The notes beneath the pieces are model-generated. The model ran no database searches. It had not been told where the DNA came from and worked only from the letters and a program-made list of their open reading frames with translations. Source: Lachnospira rogosae (GTDB taxonomy: Bacteria; Bacillota; Clostridia; Lachnospirales; Lachnospiraceae). Taken from it: 64,000 bases of DNA. Position numbers and translations under genes: made by a program. The stretch's first letter is position 1, and each line of letters starts with the position of its first letter. The DNA lies in assembly GCF_040096455.1 (NCBI RefSeq), contig NZ_JBBMER010000010.1, positions 1-64,000 on the forward strand, given 5' to 3'. Below, in pieces: positions 17,435-26,188 of the stretch.

Positions 17435-18235
17435 CTATAATGCCACAACTACGCGGTGGGTTTTATGGTTAATGTCAGTACATTCAATGACATTAATATT
17501 ATCATATATAAGAGACATCTTTTCATTAATAATATCAAGAGAGTCTGTATGTGTATTAATGGTGCTAAGGATTGTCCCAGACTTCATAAGAAGTATATTA
17601 TCGCAGTATTCTAAAGCAAGCTCAGGGCTGTGAATACACATTAGGGCGCATCTGCCATCGGATACAATACTTCTTATGTGCTGCATAAGAAGATGACGGT
17701 TAGAAAAATCAAGTGCACTATCCGGTTCATCGAGAAGAAGCAGTGGGGAAGCCTCTATTATGGTGCGTGCCAGAATACATAACTGCTTCTGCCCTTCGCT
17801 TAAAGCTAAGAAGTCTGATTCGTATAAACCCTTAAGTCCAACCATATCAATAGCTTTATCCACACGCCTGAGCATATCTGTGGTGTAGCCTCCAAGTATG
17901 TGCATATGAGGATTGAAGCCAAGCAGACATACATCCCTGACGGTCATGCTTATAGTAAGATTGTTTCTTTGGGGAATGTAGCTTATGAGCTGTGCCTTTT
18001 TTTTAACAGAGAGGTTTTCAAGTAAGTGTTCATTAAGCTGACATTTTCCGTTGTGTTTTATAAGTCCCATGATGGCCTTAATAAGAGAGGTTTTACCACA
18101 GCCGTTATTGCCAATAACAGCATTAAGCTGTCCAGGCATAAGGTCAAAGCTTACGTTATCAACCGCACAGGTGCTGCCGTAATATACTGATATTCCGTCT
18201 GCGGAAAATGTATTATTGAATAAATCGGACATCAT
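17435..18235 (-). CDS. ABC transporter ATPase, iron/B12/molybdate type
   Basis: 266-aa ATPase of the FecE/BtuD class. Walker A is GNNGCGKTS, the signature is LSEGQKQLC and Walker B is LLLLDEPDSALD, followed by the switch histidine in CIHSPELALEYCD. GGAGG precedes the ATG, whose ATGA overlaps the permease stop by 4 nt. It is the third gene of a binding protein-permease-ATPase operon. The neighbours (MocA, molybdenum hydroxylase) make molybdate, as with MolABC, a reasonable cargo; iron chelates or cobalamin are alternatives. Confidence 0.88.
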   Translation of the reverse strand: MMSDLFNNTFSADGISVYYGSTCAVDNVSFDLMPGQLNAVIGNNGCGKTSLIKAIMGLIKHNGKCQLNEHLLENLSVKKKAQLISYIPQRNNLTISMTVRDVCLLGFNPHMHILGGYTTDMLRRVDKAIDMVGLKGLYESDFLALSEGQKQLCILARTIIEASPLLLLDEPDSALDFSNRHLLMQHIRSIVSDGRCALMCIHSPELALEYCDNILLMKSGTILSTINTHTDSLDIINEKMSLIYDNINVIECTDINHKTHRVVVAL

Positions 18236-19233
18236 AACGCCTCCTTTTTATTAGCTCTGATAAGCAGAATGATAAGCAGTGGAGCACCAAGAAGTGAGGT
18301 AAATATACTGACTGGCAGCTCTGATGGGGATACACTTCTTGCCAGTATATCAGCAAGTGTCAGTAAAATAGCTCCTGTGAAGCCACTTGTTATGTATGTA
18401 AATATGTCATTACGCTTTGTAAGAAGTCTGGCAATATGAGGTGCGATAAGTCCGATAAAGCTTATAAGCCCCGTAACACATATTATTGATGATACTACTA
18501 ATGTAGCAAGCATTAATATGATAAAACGCAGACTTGTTACATGTACACCTAGTGATACAGCTTCCTCTTCACTTGTAGAGAGAATGAGAATCTGTCTGTA
18601 TAACAAAGCCATTATAATAAAGCCGGTAAGTGTCGTGAGAAATGGAATAGCAAGGCTGTCTCTTGAAATACCATTAAGGCTTCCCATAATCCAGTATTCG
18701 ATTGAAGCAAGTTGTTTTTCAGGATCTGCAGCAAGCTTTAGAAACATAAGTATAGTCTGTGCCACAGAATGAATAGCTATACCGGCAAGCACGATAGTAT
18801 AACTGTTTCTGCCAGGGACAAGATAAGCCGTAAGCAGAGTTATTATGAGTGCTGTAACAGCTCCGATAAAAGCAGATATGGAGATGACTGGAACAGAAGC
18901 AGAAACTGCGACTATTGCAAGAGCAGCACCGGCACTTGCACCGGAGGAAACGCCAACGATATCGGGAGATGCCAGAGGGTTTTTAAATATAAGCTGATAT
19001 ATATAACCTGATATTGAAAGCCCAAAACCACCTATAACACCCATAAGGGCGCGGGGAAGCCTGAGCCTTTTAAAGACCATAATAGACATAGTATCACCAG
19101 ACAGTAAGCTCTTTAATGTGAGTGGATACTGTCCGGTAATGACAGACCATACAAGTACTACTATAAGAAGCAGTACCTGTATGACTGATAAAAGTATAAT
19201 TTTGTTCCGGTAATTAGAAGTATTTTTGAACAT
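18232..19233 (-). CDS. ABC transporter permease, FecCD family
   Basis: 333-aa polytopic protein with about ten helices, typical in length for FecCD/BtuC permeases. Family landmarks are GQYPLTLKSLLSGD near the start, RLPRALMGVIGGFGLSISG, the NPLASPDIVGVSSGA segment and GLISFIGLIAPHIARLL near the C-terminus. AAGGATG stands just before the ATG. It is co-transcribed with the binding protein 9 nt upstream and overlaps the ATPase. Confidence 0.92.
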   Translation of the reverse strand: MFKNTSNYRNKIILLSVIQVLLLIVVLVWSVITGQYPLTLKSLLSGDTMSIMVFKRLRLPRALMGVIGGFGLSISGYIYQLIFKNPLASPDIVGVSSGASAGAALAIVAVSASVPVISISAFIGAVTALIITLLTAYLVPGRNSYTIVLAGIAIHSVAQTILMFLKLAADPEKQLASIEYWIMGSLNGISRDSLAIPFLTTLTGFIIMALLYRQILILSTSEEEAVSLGVHVTSLRFIILMLATLVVSSIICVTGLISFIGLIAPHIARLLTKRNDIFTYITSGFTGAILLTLADILARSVSPSELPVSIFTSLLGAPLLIILLIRANKKEAL

Positions 19234-19242
19234 AAATCATCC

Positions 19243-20310
19243 TTATTTAGCAGGTGTGAATCCATAAAAGCTTTCATAGAATTTAGTTACACATTCTTCA
19301 TAGAAATCCTTAGTAACCTTTTCTGGATGAAGAACAGAGGCAATATATATGCTTCCTAAGAAGCTTGCTGGTACAGGTGAATCCCAGGCTTCTATATCAC
19401 CAGGAAGCTTTACAACCTTTTTATTCTTAACAGCATTGCAGTTTGCAAGATTAGCATCATTTAAAACGTCATCTATTGAGTAGGTTGCATCAGCAGCTAT
19501 TATAATATAATCAGGGTTCCAGGCAAGAAGCTGTTCATATGAAACATTTGCCCAGTAAGTATCTGTGAGCTCAGAGGCTGCATTCTTTCCGCCTGCATTG
19601 GTAAGTAATGTGTTCTGATACATCTTGCTTCCTGCTGTTGAAAGAACAGAGCTGTTACCTGCAAGATATACTAAAGGAGTGTTCTCACCTGCAAGCTTAG
19701 CTTTATTATCAGCTAAAAATGTATCGATAGAATTGTTAAGTGCATCAGAGCGTCCGATTGTGTTAGTTATTTTACCAACAAGTGTTATACATTCCTTAAG
19801 GAGCGTTGCATCCTCAGGATTAACAACAACAGCCTTGATACCAAGACCTTCAAGTGTATCTGCAGCTTTTTTTAACTTCATAGGAAGGAATACAACATCA
19901 GGTGCTGCTGCAACACAGGCTTCTGTGTTGAATTCCTTAGCTGTTCCCATATTAGGGAGACTTACGATGGATGGAGCTGCAAGCTTATAGATGTTTCGTG
20001 TATTAGCCTTAGCTTCGATTCCCACAAGCTTATCCTTTAATCCAAGTGCAAGGAGAAGACTTGTAGAGATATAGTAAGATGAAGCAATCTTTTCAGGTGC
20101 TTTTTCAAAAGTTACTGTTCGTCCTGCCTGGTCGGTAACAGTAAGAGGGTAGCTTGTGCTTACCTCGTTGAATTGTGACATGACATCAAAGGCTGATGTT
20201 GAAGCAGCCTGTGTAGTACTGTCGTTTGCAGCAGAACTGCCACATGCTACAGTTGATATAAGCATGAGCACTGCAAGGACTAAAGCAGTTAATCTTTTAA
20301 AATTCTTCAT
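19243..20310 (-). CDS. ABC transporter substrate-binding lipoprotein, FecB/MolA type
   Basis: 355-aa lipoprotein with signal peptide and lipobox STVACG. The mature part opens with TVTDQAGRTVTFEKAPEKIAS, the usual start of helical-backbone binding proteins for iron chelates, B12 or molybdate. No histidine-rich zinc loop is seen. I set the start at ATG 20310 because GAGGAT lies 6 nt upstream; the longer reading to 20343 has no ribosome site. First gene of the ABC operon. Molybdate is inferred from the adjoining cofactor and hydroxylase genes, not from the sequence itself. Confidence 0.88.
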   Translation of the reverse strand: MKNFKRLTALVLAVLMLISTVACGSSAANDSTTQAASTSAFDVMSQFNEVSTSYPLTVTDQAGRTVTFEKAPEKIASSYYISTSLLLALGLKDKLVGIEAKANTRNIYKLAAPSIVSLPNMGTAKEFNTEACVAAAPDVVFLPMKLKKAADTLEGLGIKAVVVNPEDATLLKECITLVGKITNTIGRSDALNNSIDTFLADNKAKLAGENTPLVYLAGNSSVLSTAGSKMYQNTLLTNAGGKNAASELTDTYWANVSYEQLLAWNPDYIIIAADATYSIDDVLNDANLANCNAVKNKKVVKLPGDIEAWDSPVPASFLGSIYIASVLHPEKVTKDFYEECVTKFYESFYGFTPAK

Positions 20311-20411
20311 ATTTATCCTCATTTCTACTTTATTTTTACACATTTTTTATGTTGGCCAGAATATATCTGACAGCAACAGTTAAAAGAAGTGCGCGAATGA
20401 ATTTTATCAGA

Positions 20412-20440
20412 TTGACAAGGCTTTTACAAGTCAGTATAGT
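20412..20440 (+). promoter_or_regulatory. Strong sigma-A promoter of the structured RNA
   Basis: Perfect -35 TTGACA (20412-20417), 17-nt spacer and -10 TATAGT (20435-20440). Transcription should begin near 20447, just before the first helix of the RNA. Confidence 0.88.
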
Positions 20441-20446
20441 TATATT

Positions 20447-20655
20447 ATGATGATACCAGGGGCAAAAGGTCTAAACCCACATGAGCTTGCTCATAGGTGG
20501 GTGAAAGACTTTGGGACCCGCCCCGATATGAGCATAAAAGTGGGATGGTAATCCCACGATATGCGAATATTGGGGAGAATTGTGGGAGTGCGTAGCACGG
20601 AACAATTCGTAGGTATCAAAGTCGGGGGCTTTTGACCCCGACATCATTATGATGT
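20447..20655 (+). ncRNA. Structured RNA of about 200 nt, class uncertain (raiA-like candidate)
   Basis: No reading frame is present, but nested helices are. GATACC (20452-20457) closes with GGTATC (20612-20617). GGGGC (20459-20463) pairs GCCCC (20520-20524). AAGGTCT pairs AGACTTT. ACCCAC/GTGGGT encloses ATGAG/CTCAT. GTGGGAT/ATCCCAC has a GGTA loop (20540-20557). GAATTGT/ACAATTC encloses GTGC/GCAC (20577-20608). A final hairpin GTCGGGG/CCCCGAC (20622-20641) has no T tract after it. It is much richer in GC than its surroundings. The size and free-standing promoter recall the raiA RNA class of Firmicutes, but I cannot confirm the class. A leader role for the hydroxylase genes, such as molybdenum cofactor sensing, is the alternative. 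Confidence 0.82.
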
Positions 20656-20751
20656 AATTAAGAAGCGGTCAGAAAAGAGGTTAAATGTTGTTTGAGCTGC
20701 ACAGCAGGACTTTTATTTCTGGCATAAGTATGATCAAAATGAGGAGTTTTT

Positions 20752-21543
20752 ATGCTTAATATACAGAATTATAAGAAAGTAGAAAGTATTGAAGAGGCCT
20801 ACGAGCTTAACCAGAAGAAGGCTAACAGAATTGTCGGCGGCATGATGTGGATGCGTATGGGTGATAACAGAATCAATACCGCGATTGACATGTCAGGACT
20901 GGGACTTGATAAGATTGAAGAGGCAGATGAAGAATTTAAGATTGGATGCATGACATCACTAAGACAGTTGGAAAACCATAAGGGGTTTAATGAGTATACG
21001 AATGGCTGCGCTAAGGAAGCACTAAGGCATATTGTTGGCGTGCAGTTTAGAAATCTTGCAACAGTTGGTGGAAGCATATATGGAAGATATGGATTTTCTG
21101 ATGTTCTTACATTATTAATTGGACTTGATTCATACGTTGAATTATATAAGGGTGGAATAGTTTCCCTAAAGGAGTATGCGGCAAAAAGCTATGACAGGGA
21201 TATTATTGTAAGCATTATAGTTAAGAAAAAGCCAGTCAAGATGTTTTATGAGGCAGTAAGAATAACAGAAACAGACCTTCCGGTTCTTACCTGTGCTGGC
21301 GTGGGCTTTAGCGGTTCGGGTGAATATAATATATGCATAGGTGCAAGACCGGGAAGAGCTGTTGTTGTAGAAGATAAGGAAGGTATTCTTAAGGGCGTAG
21401 TAAATGATGAGACTATAGAGAGCTTCGCCAGATATGTAAGGGAAAATGTTTCTACAGAGAGTAATATGCGTGGAAGTGCTGAATACAGAAGCCATCTGGC
21501 ACAAGAGCTTACCAAGAGAGCATTAAGGGCTGTAAATTATTAA
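20752..21543 (+). CDS. Molybdenum hydroxylase FAD-binding subunit
   Basis: 263-aa subunit of the xanthine dehydrogenase family that passes electrons from the iron-sulfur centres to FAD. The FAD domain shows IVGGMMWMRMG (in place of the usual GGT) and VQFRNLATVGGSIYGRYGFSD, the second FAD-binding motif, and ends with a CO dehydrogenase flavoprotein C-terminal domain. GAGGAG precedes the ATG. It is the first of three subunit genes. The long 208-nt leader after the structured RNA carries a weak hairpin CTGC/GCAG followed by TTTTATTT. Confidence 0.88.
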   Translation: MLNIQNYKKVESIEEAYELNQKKANRIVGGMMWMRMGDNRINTAIDMSGLGLDKIEEADEEFKIGCMTSLRQLENHKGFNEYTNGCAKEALRHIVGVQFRNLATVGGSIYGRYGFSDVLTLLIGLDSYVELYKGGIVSLKEYAAKSYDRDIIVSIIVKKKPVKMFYEAVRITETDLPVLTCAGVGFSGSGEYNICIGARPGRAVVVEDKEGILKGVVNDETIESFARYVRENVSTESNMRGSAEYRSHLAQELTKRALRAVNY

Positions 21544-21647
21544 TAATTAGTTATTGATTATTAATAGCTGATGTATTATTTATATATAAATGTTAATATA
21601 TAGATTTGTTTATATATCGATTTATTAGTGTATGGATTGGAGAATAT

Positions 21648-22151
21648 ATGTTAGTAGATATTAAGTTAAATGGAAAGTCGGTCAAAGCAGATGTGGCCTG
21701 CGATATGACTCTTTATGATTTCGTGAGGGAGCATGGCTGTTATAGTGTAAAATGTGGCTGTGAGACTTCTAACTGCGGACTGTGTACGGTATTTCTTAAC
21801 GATAAACCAGTGCTTTCATGTTCGGTTCTTGCTGTAAGAGCAGATAAATGCAGCGTTACAACGCTTGAAGGTTTACAGGAGGAGGCCGCAGAATTCGTTA
21901 CATTTATAGCTGACCAGGGGGCAGAGCAGTGTGGCTTCTGTAATCCGGGCTTTGTTATGAATGCTATTGCACTCTTTAGGGAGAATCCTTATCCTGATGA
22001 AGATGAGATAAAGGAGTTTCTTTCAGGAAATCTGTGCAGATGTTCAGGGTATGAAGGCCAGTTAAGAGGAATTCTGGATTACCTCAGGGTAAAAAAGGCT
22101 AAGGAAGCCAGTGTGGAAAATAAAGAAAATATAGCAGAGGAGGTGAAGTAA
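21648..22151 (+). CDS. Molybdenum hydroxylase [2Fe-2S] subunit
   Basis: 167-aa protein with both iron-sulfur motifs of the xanthine dehydrogenase family: the plant-ferredoxin-type set C38, C43, C46 and C58 within GCETSNCGLCTV and beyond, and the second set in QCGFCNPGFVM and LCRCSGY. The start ATG 21648 follows ATTGGAG; an in-frame TTG at 21606 lacks support. The 104-nt gap before it is AT-rich and shows nothing else. Its stop TAA overlaps the ATG of the large subunit by one base. Confidence 0.93.
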   Translation: MLVDIKLNGKSVKADVACDMTLYDFVREHGCYSVKCGCETSNCGLCTVFLNDKPVLSCSVLAVRADKCSVTTLEGLQEEAAEFVTFIADQGAEQCGFCNPGFVMNAIALFRENPYPDEDEIKEFLSGNLCRCSGYEGQLRGILDYLRVKKAKEASVENKENIAEEVK

Positions 22152-24445
22152 TGAAGTCGGTTAATAAAGCGGTAAGAAAAAAGGATGCAATGGAGCTGCT
22201 TCTTGGAAAGCCAGTATATACAGATGATATTGCACCAAAGGATTGTCTTGTTGTAAAGCTTCTGCGTTCACCATATGCCAACGCATATGTTAAGAGCATT
22301 AATACAGATATTGCAATGAAGGTACCCGGAATAGAGGCAATATATACATATAAGGATGTTGACCAGAATATGAAGCGTTTTACCTGTGCCGGTCAGACGT
22401 ATCCTGAGCCAAGTCCTTATGACAGGCTTATTCTTGATAAACATGTAAGATTCATAGGTGATCCGGTTGCGATTGTTGCGGGAGTGGATGAGCGCTGTGT
22501 TGATAAGGCAATGAAGCTTATTAAGGCAGAGTATGAGGTACTTGAGCCAGTGCTTGACTTTACAAAGGCAAAGGATAATGAGATACTTGTTCATCCGGAG
22601 GATAACTGGGAAGCAATGTGTCCTGTCGGAGCTGATAATAAAAGAAATCTATGTGCACATGATGAGTGCAGTAATGGTGATATAGATAGGGTGCTTGAGA
22701 GCTGTGATATTGTAATTGACAGGACATATCATACAAAGGCATGCCAGCAGAGTATGATGGAGACCTTCAGGACATTCTGTACAATCGATACTTATGGAAG
22801 ACTTCATGTTGTAAGCTCTACACAGATAGTATTTCATTGCAGAAGAATCATATCACACGCACTTGGAATATCTCCATCAAAGATACGTGTTACAAAGCCT
22901 AGAATAGGTGGTGGTTTTGGCGCAAAGCAGACCTCAGTTTCAGAAATATATCCGGCATTTGTTACATGGAAGACTAAGAAGCCAGCTATGATTATATTCT
23001 CAAGGGAAGAATCATTGTCAGCTTCATCTCCAAGACACGAGATGCAGATGCATGTAAGGCTTGGTGCAACTAAGGATGGTATCGTAAAAGGAATAGATTT
23101 ATATACTCTGTCTAACACAGGAGCTTATGGGGAGCATGGACCAACGACAGTAGGTCTTTCAGGACACAAGTCAATACCGTTATATGGAAAGGCAGAGGCA
23201 TTCCGTTTTGTAAGTGATGTTGTATACACGAATGTTATGTCAGCAGGAGCGTACAGAGGTTATGGTGCCACACAGGGGCTTTTTGCCGTTGAATCTGCTG
23301 TAAATGAGCTTGCTGATAAGCTGCATATGGATCCTTTTGAAATAAGATTTAAAAACATAGTTAAGGAGGGCGATGTAATGCCTGCTTACTATGGTCAGGT
23401 AAATACAAGCTGTGCGCTTGACAGATGCTTAGCAAAGGTTAAAGAGATGATTAAATGGGATGAGAAGTATCCTATGAGAAAGATATCTGATACGAAGGCA
23501 CGTTTTGTCGGAATGGGTATGGCTATGCAGGGCTCTGGTATATCAGGTGTGGATGTGGGAAGTGCCACACTTAAGCTTAATGATGAGGGTGTGTATACAA
23601 TGAATATCGGTGCTGCTGATATGGGAACAGGCTGTGATACAATACTTGCACAGATTGCTGCGGAGGTGCTTGAGTGCAGTACTGATGACATAAGTGTATT
23701 CGGTGCTGATACTGATATATCACCTTATGATTCAGGATCATATGCATCAAGTACAACATATGTTACCGGAAAGGCTGTTGAGAACTGTGCCTTAGAGCTA
23801 AGAAACAGAATCGAAAGTCTTGGAGCAAAGCTTATAGGCTGTGATAAGAGTGAGGTTACATTTGACGGAAGCTGTGTAAGCTGTGAGGCTGGAGAGCACA
23901 AGGGTGCATCAGTAAGTCTTTGTGATATAGCAACAGCTTCTATGTGTGGCAATGATATGGCACTTTCTGTTACTAATACACATACATCACCTATTTCACC
24001 ACCACCATTTATGGTAGGTGCAGCTGAGGTTGAAGTTGACCTTGTTACAGGCGAAAGCAGGGTTGTAGAATATGATGCATGCGTTGACTGTGGAACACCG
24101 GTTAATCCTAATCTTGCAAGAGTACAGGCAGAAGGCGGAATCCTTCAGGGAATTGGTATGGCAATGTCTGAAAATATCACATATTCTGATAAGGGAAAGC
24201 TTTATGAGAACTCATTCCTGCAATATAAGATACCATCAAGGATGGATATTGGACATATTAATGTTGAGTTTGAAAGCAGCTTTGAGAATGCTGGGCCATT
24301 TGGTGCTAAGTCAATAGGAGAGGTTGTAATAAATACACCACTTCCGGCTGTGACAGATGCACTAAGCCACGCAGCAGGAAAGAGGTTCTATGAGCTGCCT
24401 ATAACACCGGAGCAGATTGCGATGGCGAGGGCAGAGAATAATTAG
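22151..24445 (+). CDS. Molybdenum hydroxylase large (molybdopterin-binding) subunit
   Basis: 764-aa catalytic subunit of the xanthine dehydrogenase/aldehyde oxidase family. Cofactor-binding segments are visible: GGGFGAKQTS, GAYRGYGATQGLFAVE, GAADMGTGCDTILAQ and the C-terminal FGAKSIGEVV with the catalytic glutamate of the family. Such enzymes hydroxylate purines or other N-heterocycles with water as oxygen source. The nearby purine permease and MocA favour xanthine or a related purine. Nothing in the window (no YqeB or SelD-like gene) marks it as a selenium enzyme. A terminator follows 33 nt later. Confidence 0.92.
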   Translation: MKSVNKAVRKKDAMELLLGKPVYTDDIAPKDCLVVKLLRSPYANAYVKSINTDIAMKVPGIEAIYTYKDVDQNMKRFTCAGQTYPEPSPYDRLILDKHVRFIGDPVAIVAGVDERCVDKAMKLIKAEYEVLEPVLDFTKAKDNEILVHPEDNWEAMCPVGADNKRNLCAHDECSNGDIDRVLESCDIVIDRTYHTKACQQSMMETFRTFCTIDTYGRLHVVSSTQIVFHCRRIISHALGISPSKIRVTKPRIGGGFGAKQTSVSEIYPAFVTWKTKKPAMIIFSREESLSASSPRHEMQMHVRLGATKDGIVKGIDLYTLSNTGAYGEHGPTTVGLSGHKSIPLYGKAEAFRFVSDVVYTNVMSAGAYRGYGATQGLFAVESAVNELADKLHMDPFEIRFKNIVKEGDVMPAYYGQVNTSCALDRCLAKVKEMIKWDEKYPMRKISDTKARFVGMGMAMQGSGISGVDVGSATLKLNDEGVYTMNIGAADMGTGCDTILAQIAAEVLECSTDDISVFGADTDISPYDSGSYASSTTYVTGKAVENCALELRNRIESLGAKLIGCDKSEVTFDGSCVSCEAGEHKGASVSLCDIATASMCGNDMALSVTNTHTSPISPPPFMVGAAEVEVDLVTGESRVVEYDACVDCGTPVNPNLARVQAEGGILQGIGMAMSENITYSDKGKLYENSFLQYKIPSRMDIGHINVEFESSFENAGPFGAKSIGEVVINTPLPAVTDALSHAAGKRFYELPITPEQIAMARAENN

Positions 24446-24477
24446 GATTATAACAAAGATAAGATAAAAGATAAGAT

Positions 24478-24522
24478 GGCACGATTTATTTCTGGATAAA
24501 GGGAATGGTCGTGCTGTTTTTT
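24478..24522 (+). terminator. Terminator after the hydroxylase operon
   Basis: GCACGA (24479-24484) pairs with TCGTGC (24509-24514), followed by TGTTTTTT. Confidence 0.72.
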
Positions 24523-24545
24523 ATGTTTATAAATAAAGTAAAAGC

Positions 24546-24720
24546 TTGAAGAAATGGACAAAATGAGTGAAAATAGTTTTGAAGAAACAGTCATAATGAG
24601 CAAAAATAATCTTGAAGAAACGGACAAAATACGCCAAAACAACTTTGAAGAAATGGGCAAAATGAGTGAAAATAATCTTGAAGAAACGGTCAAAATAAGA
24701 GATAATAATATTGAAGAAAG
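24546..24720 (+). repeat. 33-bp tandem repeat, five units and a partial
   Basis: Units begin with YTTGAAGAAA at exact 33-bp steps (24546, 24579, 24612, 24645, 24678, then a partial at 24711). The units differ by single substitutions but not by length, so the frame is preserved through all of them. Confidence 0.92.
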
Positions 24721-24745
24721 TTATATTATAATATGTATTATATAA
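24554..24745 (+). CDS. Possible 63-aa hendecad-repeat microprotein
   Basis: The 33-bp repeat reads through as 11-residue units such as FEETVIMSKNN and LEETDKIRQNN. The hydrophobic spacing fits a hendecad coiled coil, and the protein ends in an isoleucine-rich tail. The ribosome site is poor (GAAG directly before ATG 24554) and the frame lies just after a terminator, so expression is doubtful. The opposite strand reads as hydrophobic phenylalanine-rich repeats and is less likely coding. It could also be a remnant of a longer coiled-coil gene. Confidence 0.35.
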   Translation: MDKMSENSFEETVIMSKNNLEETDKIRQNNFEEMGKMSENNLEETVKIRDNNIEESYIIICII

Positions 24746-24818
24746 AGAAATCAGGGGTGCTTTTAGCACGGTAAAGAATAATGACAATGATATAGTATAG
24801 TTCTGAAAGGGGAAGACT

Positions 24819-26150
24819 ATGAATTTTAAAAGAAAAGTATATAGTAGATTGTTAGAATGGAAGGAAAAGTATTCGGATAAATATGCGGTGTTGTTAGAGG
24901 GGGCGAGACGAGTTGGTAAGTCTACAATCGCCCAAAGCTTTGGAGAAAATGAATATGACTCGTGTATTCTTATTGATTTTTCAAAAGCAACAGCTAATAT
25001 ATTGGAGTGTTTTGATGATATAGCAAATCTAAATATATTTTTTTTAAGATTGCAGGCGGAAACAGGTATAACATTATATGAGCATAAATCGCTGATTATA
25101 TTTGATGAAGTCCAGCTATTCCCGAAAGCAAGACAGGCAATAAAACATCTTGTTGCAGATGGAAGATACAGTTATCTGGAAACTGGTTCACTAATATCCA
25201 TAAAGAAAAATGTAAAGGATATTTTAATTCCATCGGAGGAAATGAAAATACAGGTGTATCCAATGGATTATCAGGAGTTCTGTGATGCAACGGGGGGAAA
25301 CTATGAACTTCTTTGTCAGATATACAATACAGGTAAGGCTATTGGACAGCCAACTAATCGTAAACTGATGAGAGATTTAAGAATATATATGGCAGTAGGT
25401 GGTATGCCTCAGGCAGTTGAAGCTTATATAGAGGGTAAGAATTTCTCGGAAATTGATATGGTCAAAAGACAGATTATATCATTGTATGAAGAAGATTTTA
25501 AAAAGATTGATGGTTCTGGAAGAATCTCTGCGTTATATCACTCAATTCCGGCACAACTTGCAAAGGATTCAAAAAAATACAGGATTACTGCGGCAATAGG
25601 AAAGAAGAATAATTCAAAAACAGAAGAATTATTGTATGAGCTGATTGATTCAAAGACTGTCTTACCTTGTTATAATTCAACTGATCCAAGGGTAAGCCTG
25701 ACAGATACAAAGGACTTTGACAGTTATAAATTGTATCTGTCGGATACTGGATTATTTATTACATTAATGTTTATAGACCGTCCAGTCACAGAAAATAATG
25801 TATATGCGAAGCTGCTTTCTGATAAGCTGCCAGCTAATCTTGGCTATTTATATGAGAATCTTATTGCACAGATGATTACAGCAGCGGGAAGGGAACTTTA
25901 TTATCACACTTGGGAAAAAGACAAAAGCACACATTATTATGAGGTTGACTTTCTGATTTCTGAGGGAAGTAAAGTAAATGCCTTTGAAATTAAGTCATCA
26001 GGGGCAGGAAAGCACGAATCTATAAAACAGTTTTATAAAAAATTTTCAAAGAATGTAAGTAAGATATATTTAATATCACAAAAAGATGTTGGAAAAGAAG
26101 AAAATTTAATGCTGAAACCATTTTATTTAATGCCATTTCTCATAAAGTAG
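24819..26150 (+). CDS. AAA-type ATPase with DUF4143 domain
   Basis: 443-aa ATP-binding protein of the AAA_14/DUF4143 type, a large and poorly understood family in gut anaerobes. Walker A is GARRVGKST (about residues 28-36), Walker B LIIFDEVQ, and LETGS follows as sensor. The C-terminal DUF4143 part has YLSDTGLF and the nuclease-like pattern YEVDFLIS then FEIKSSG, which resembles a PD-(D/E)xK core. Members are often annotated as prokaryotic superfamily ATPases. GGGGAAGA lies before the ATG. It stands alone, 38 nt before a two-component operon. Confidence 0.85.
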   Translation: MNFKRKVYSRLLEWKEKYSDKYAVLLEGARRVGKSTIAQSFGENEYDSCILIDFSKATANILECFDDIANLNIFFLRLQAETGITLYEHKSLIIFDEVQLFPKARQAIKHLVADGRYSYLETGSLISIKKNVKDILIPSEEMKIQVYPMDYQEFCDATGGNYELLCQIYNTGKAIGQPTNRKLMRDLRIYMAVGGMPQAVEAYIEGKNFSEIDMVKRQIISLYEEDFKKIDGSGRISALYHSIPAQLAKDSKKYRITAAIGKKNNSKTEELLYELIDSKTVLPCYNSTDPRVSLTDTKDFDSYKLYLSDTGLFITLMFIDRPVTENNVYAKLLSDKLPANLGYLYENLIAQMITAAGRELYYHTWEKDKSTHYYEVDFLISEGSKVNAFEIKSSGAGKHESIKQFYKKFSKNVSKIYLISQKDVGKEENLMLKPFYLMPFLIK

Positions 26151-26188
26151 ATGACTATTTTACATTATAAAATACAGGAGTAAAAATT

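Noticed and set aside
24448..24787. Minus-strand frames over the 33-bp repeat
   Set aside because: They read as phenylalanine/serine-rich repeats without a start signal; the plus frame has the better coiled-coil pattern, though it too is uncertain.
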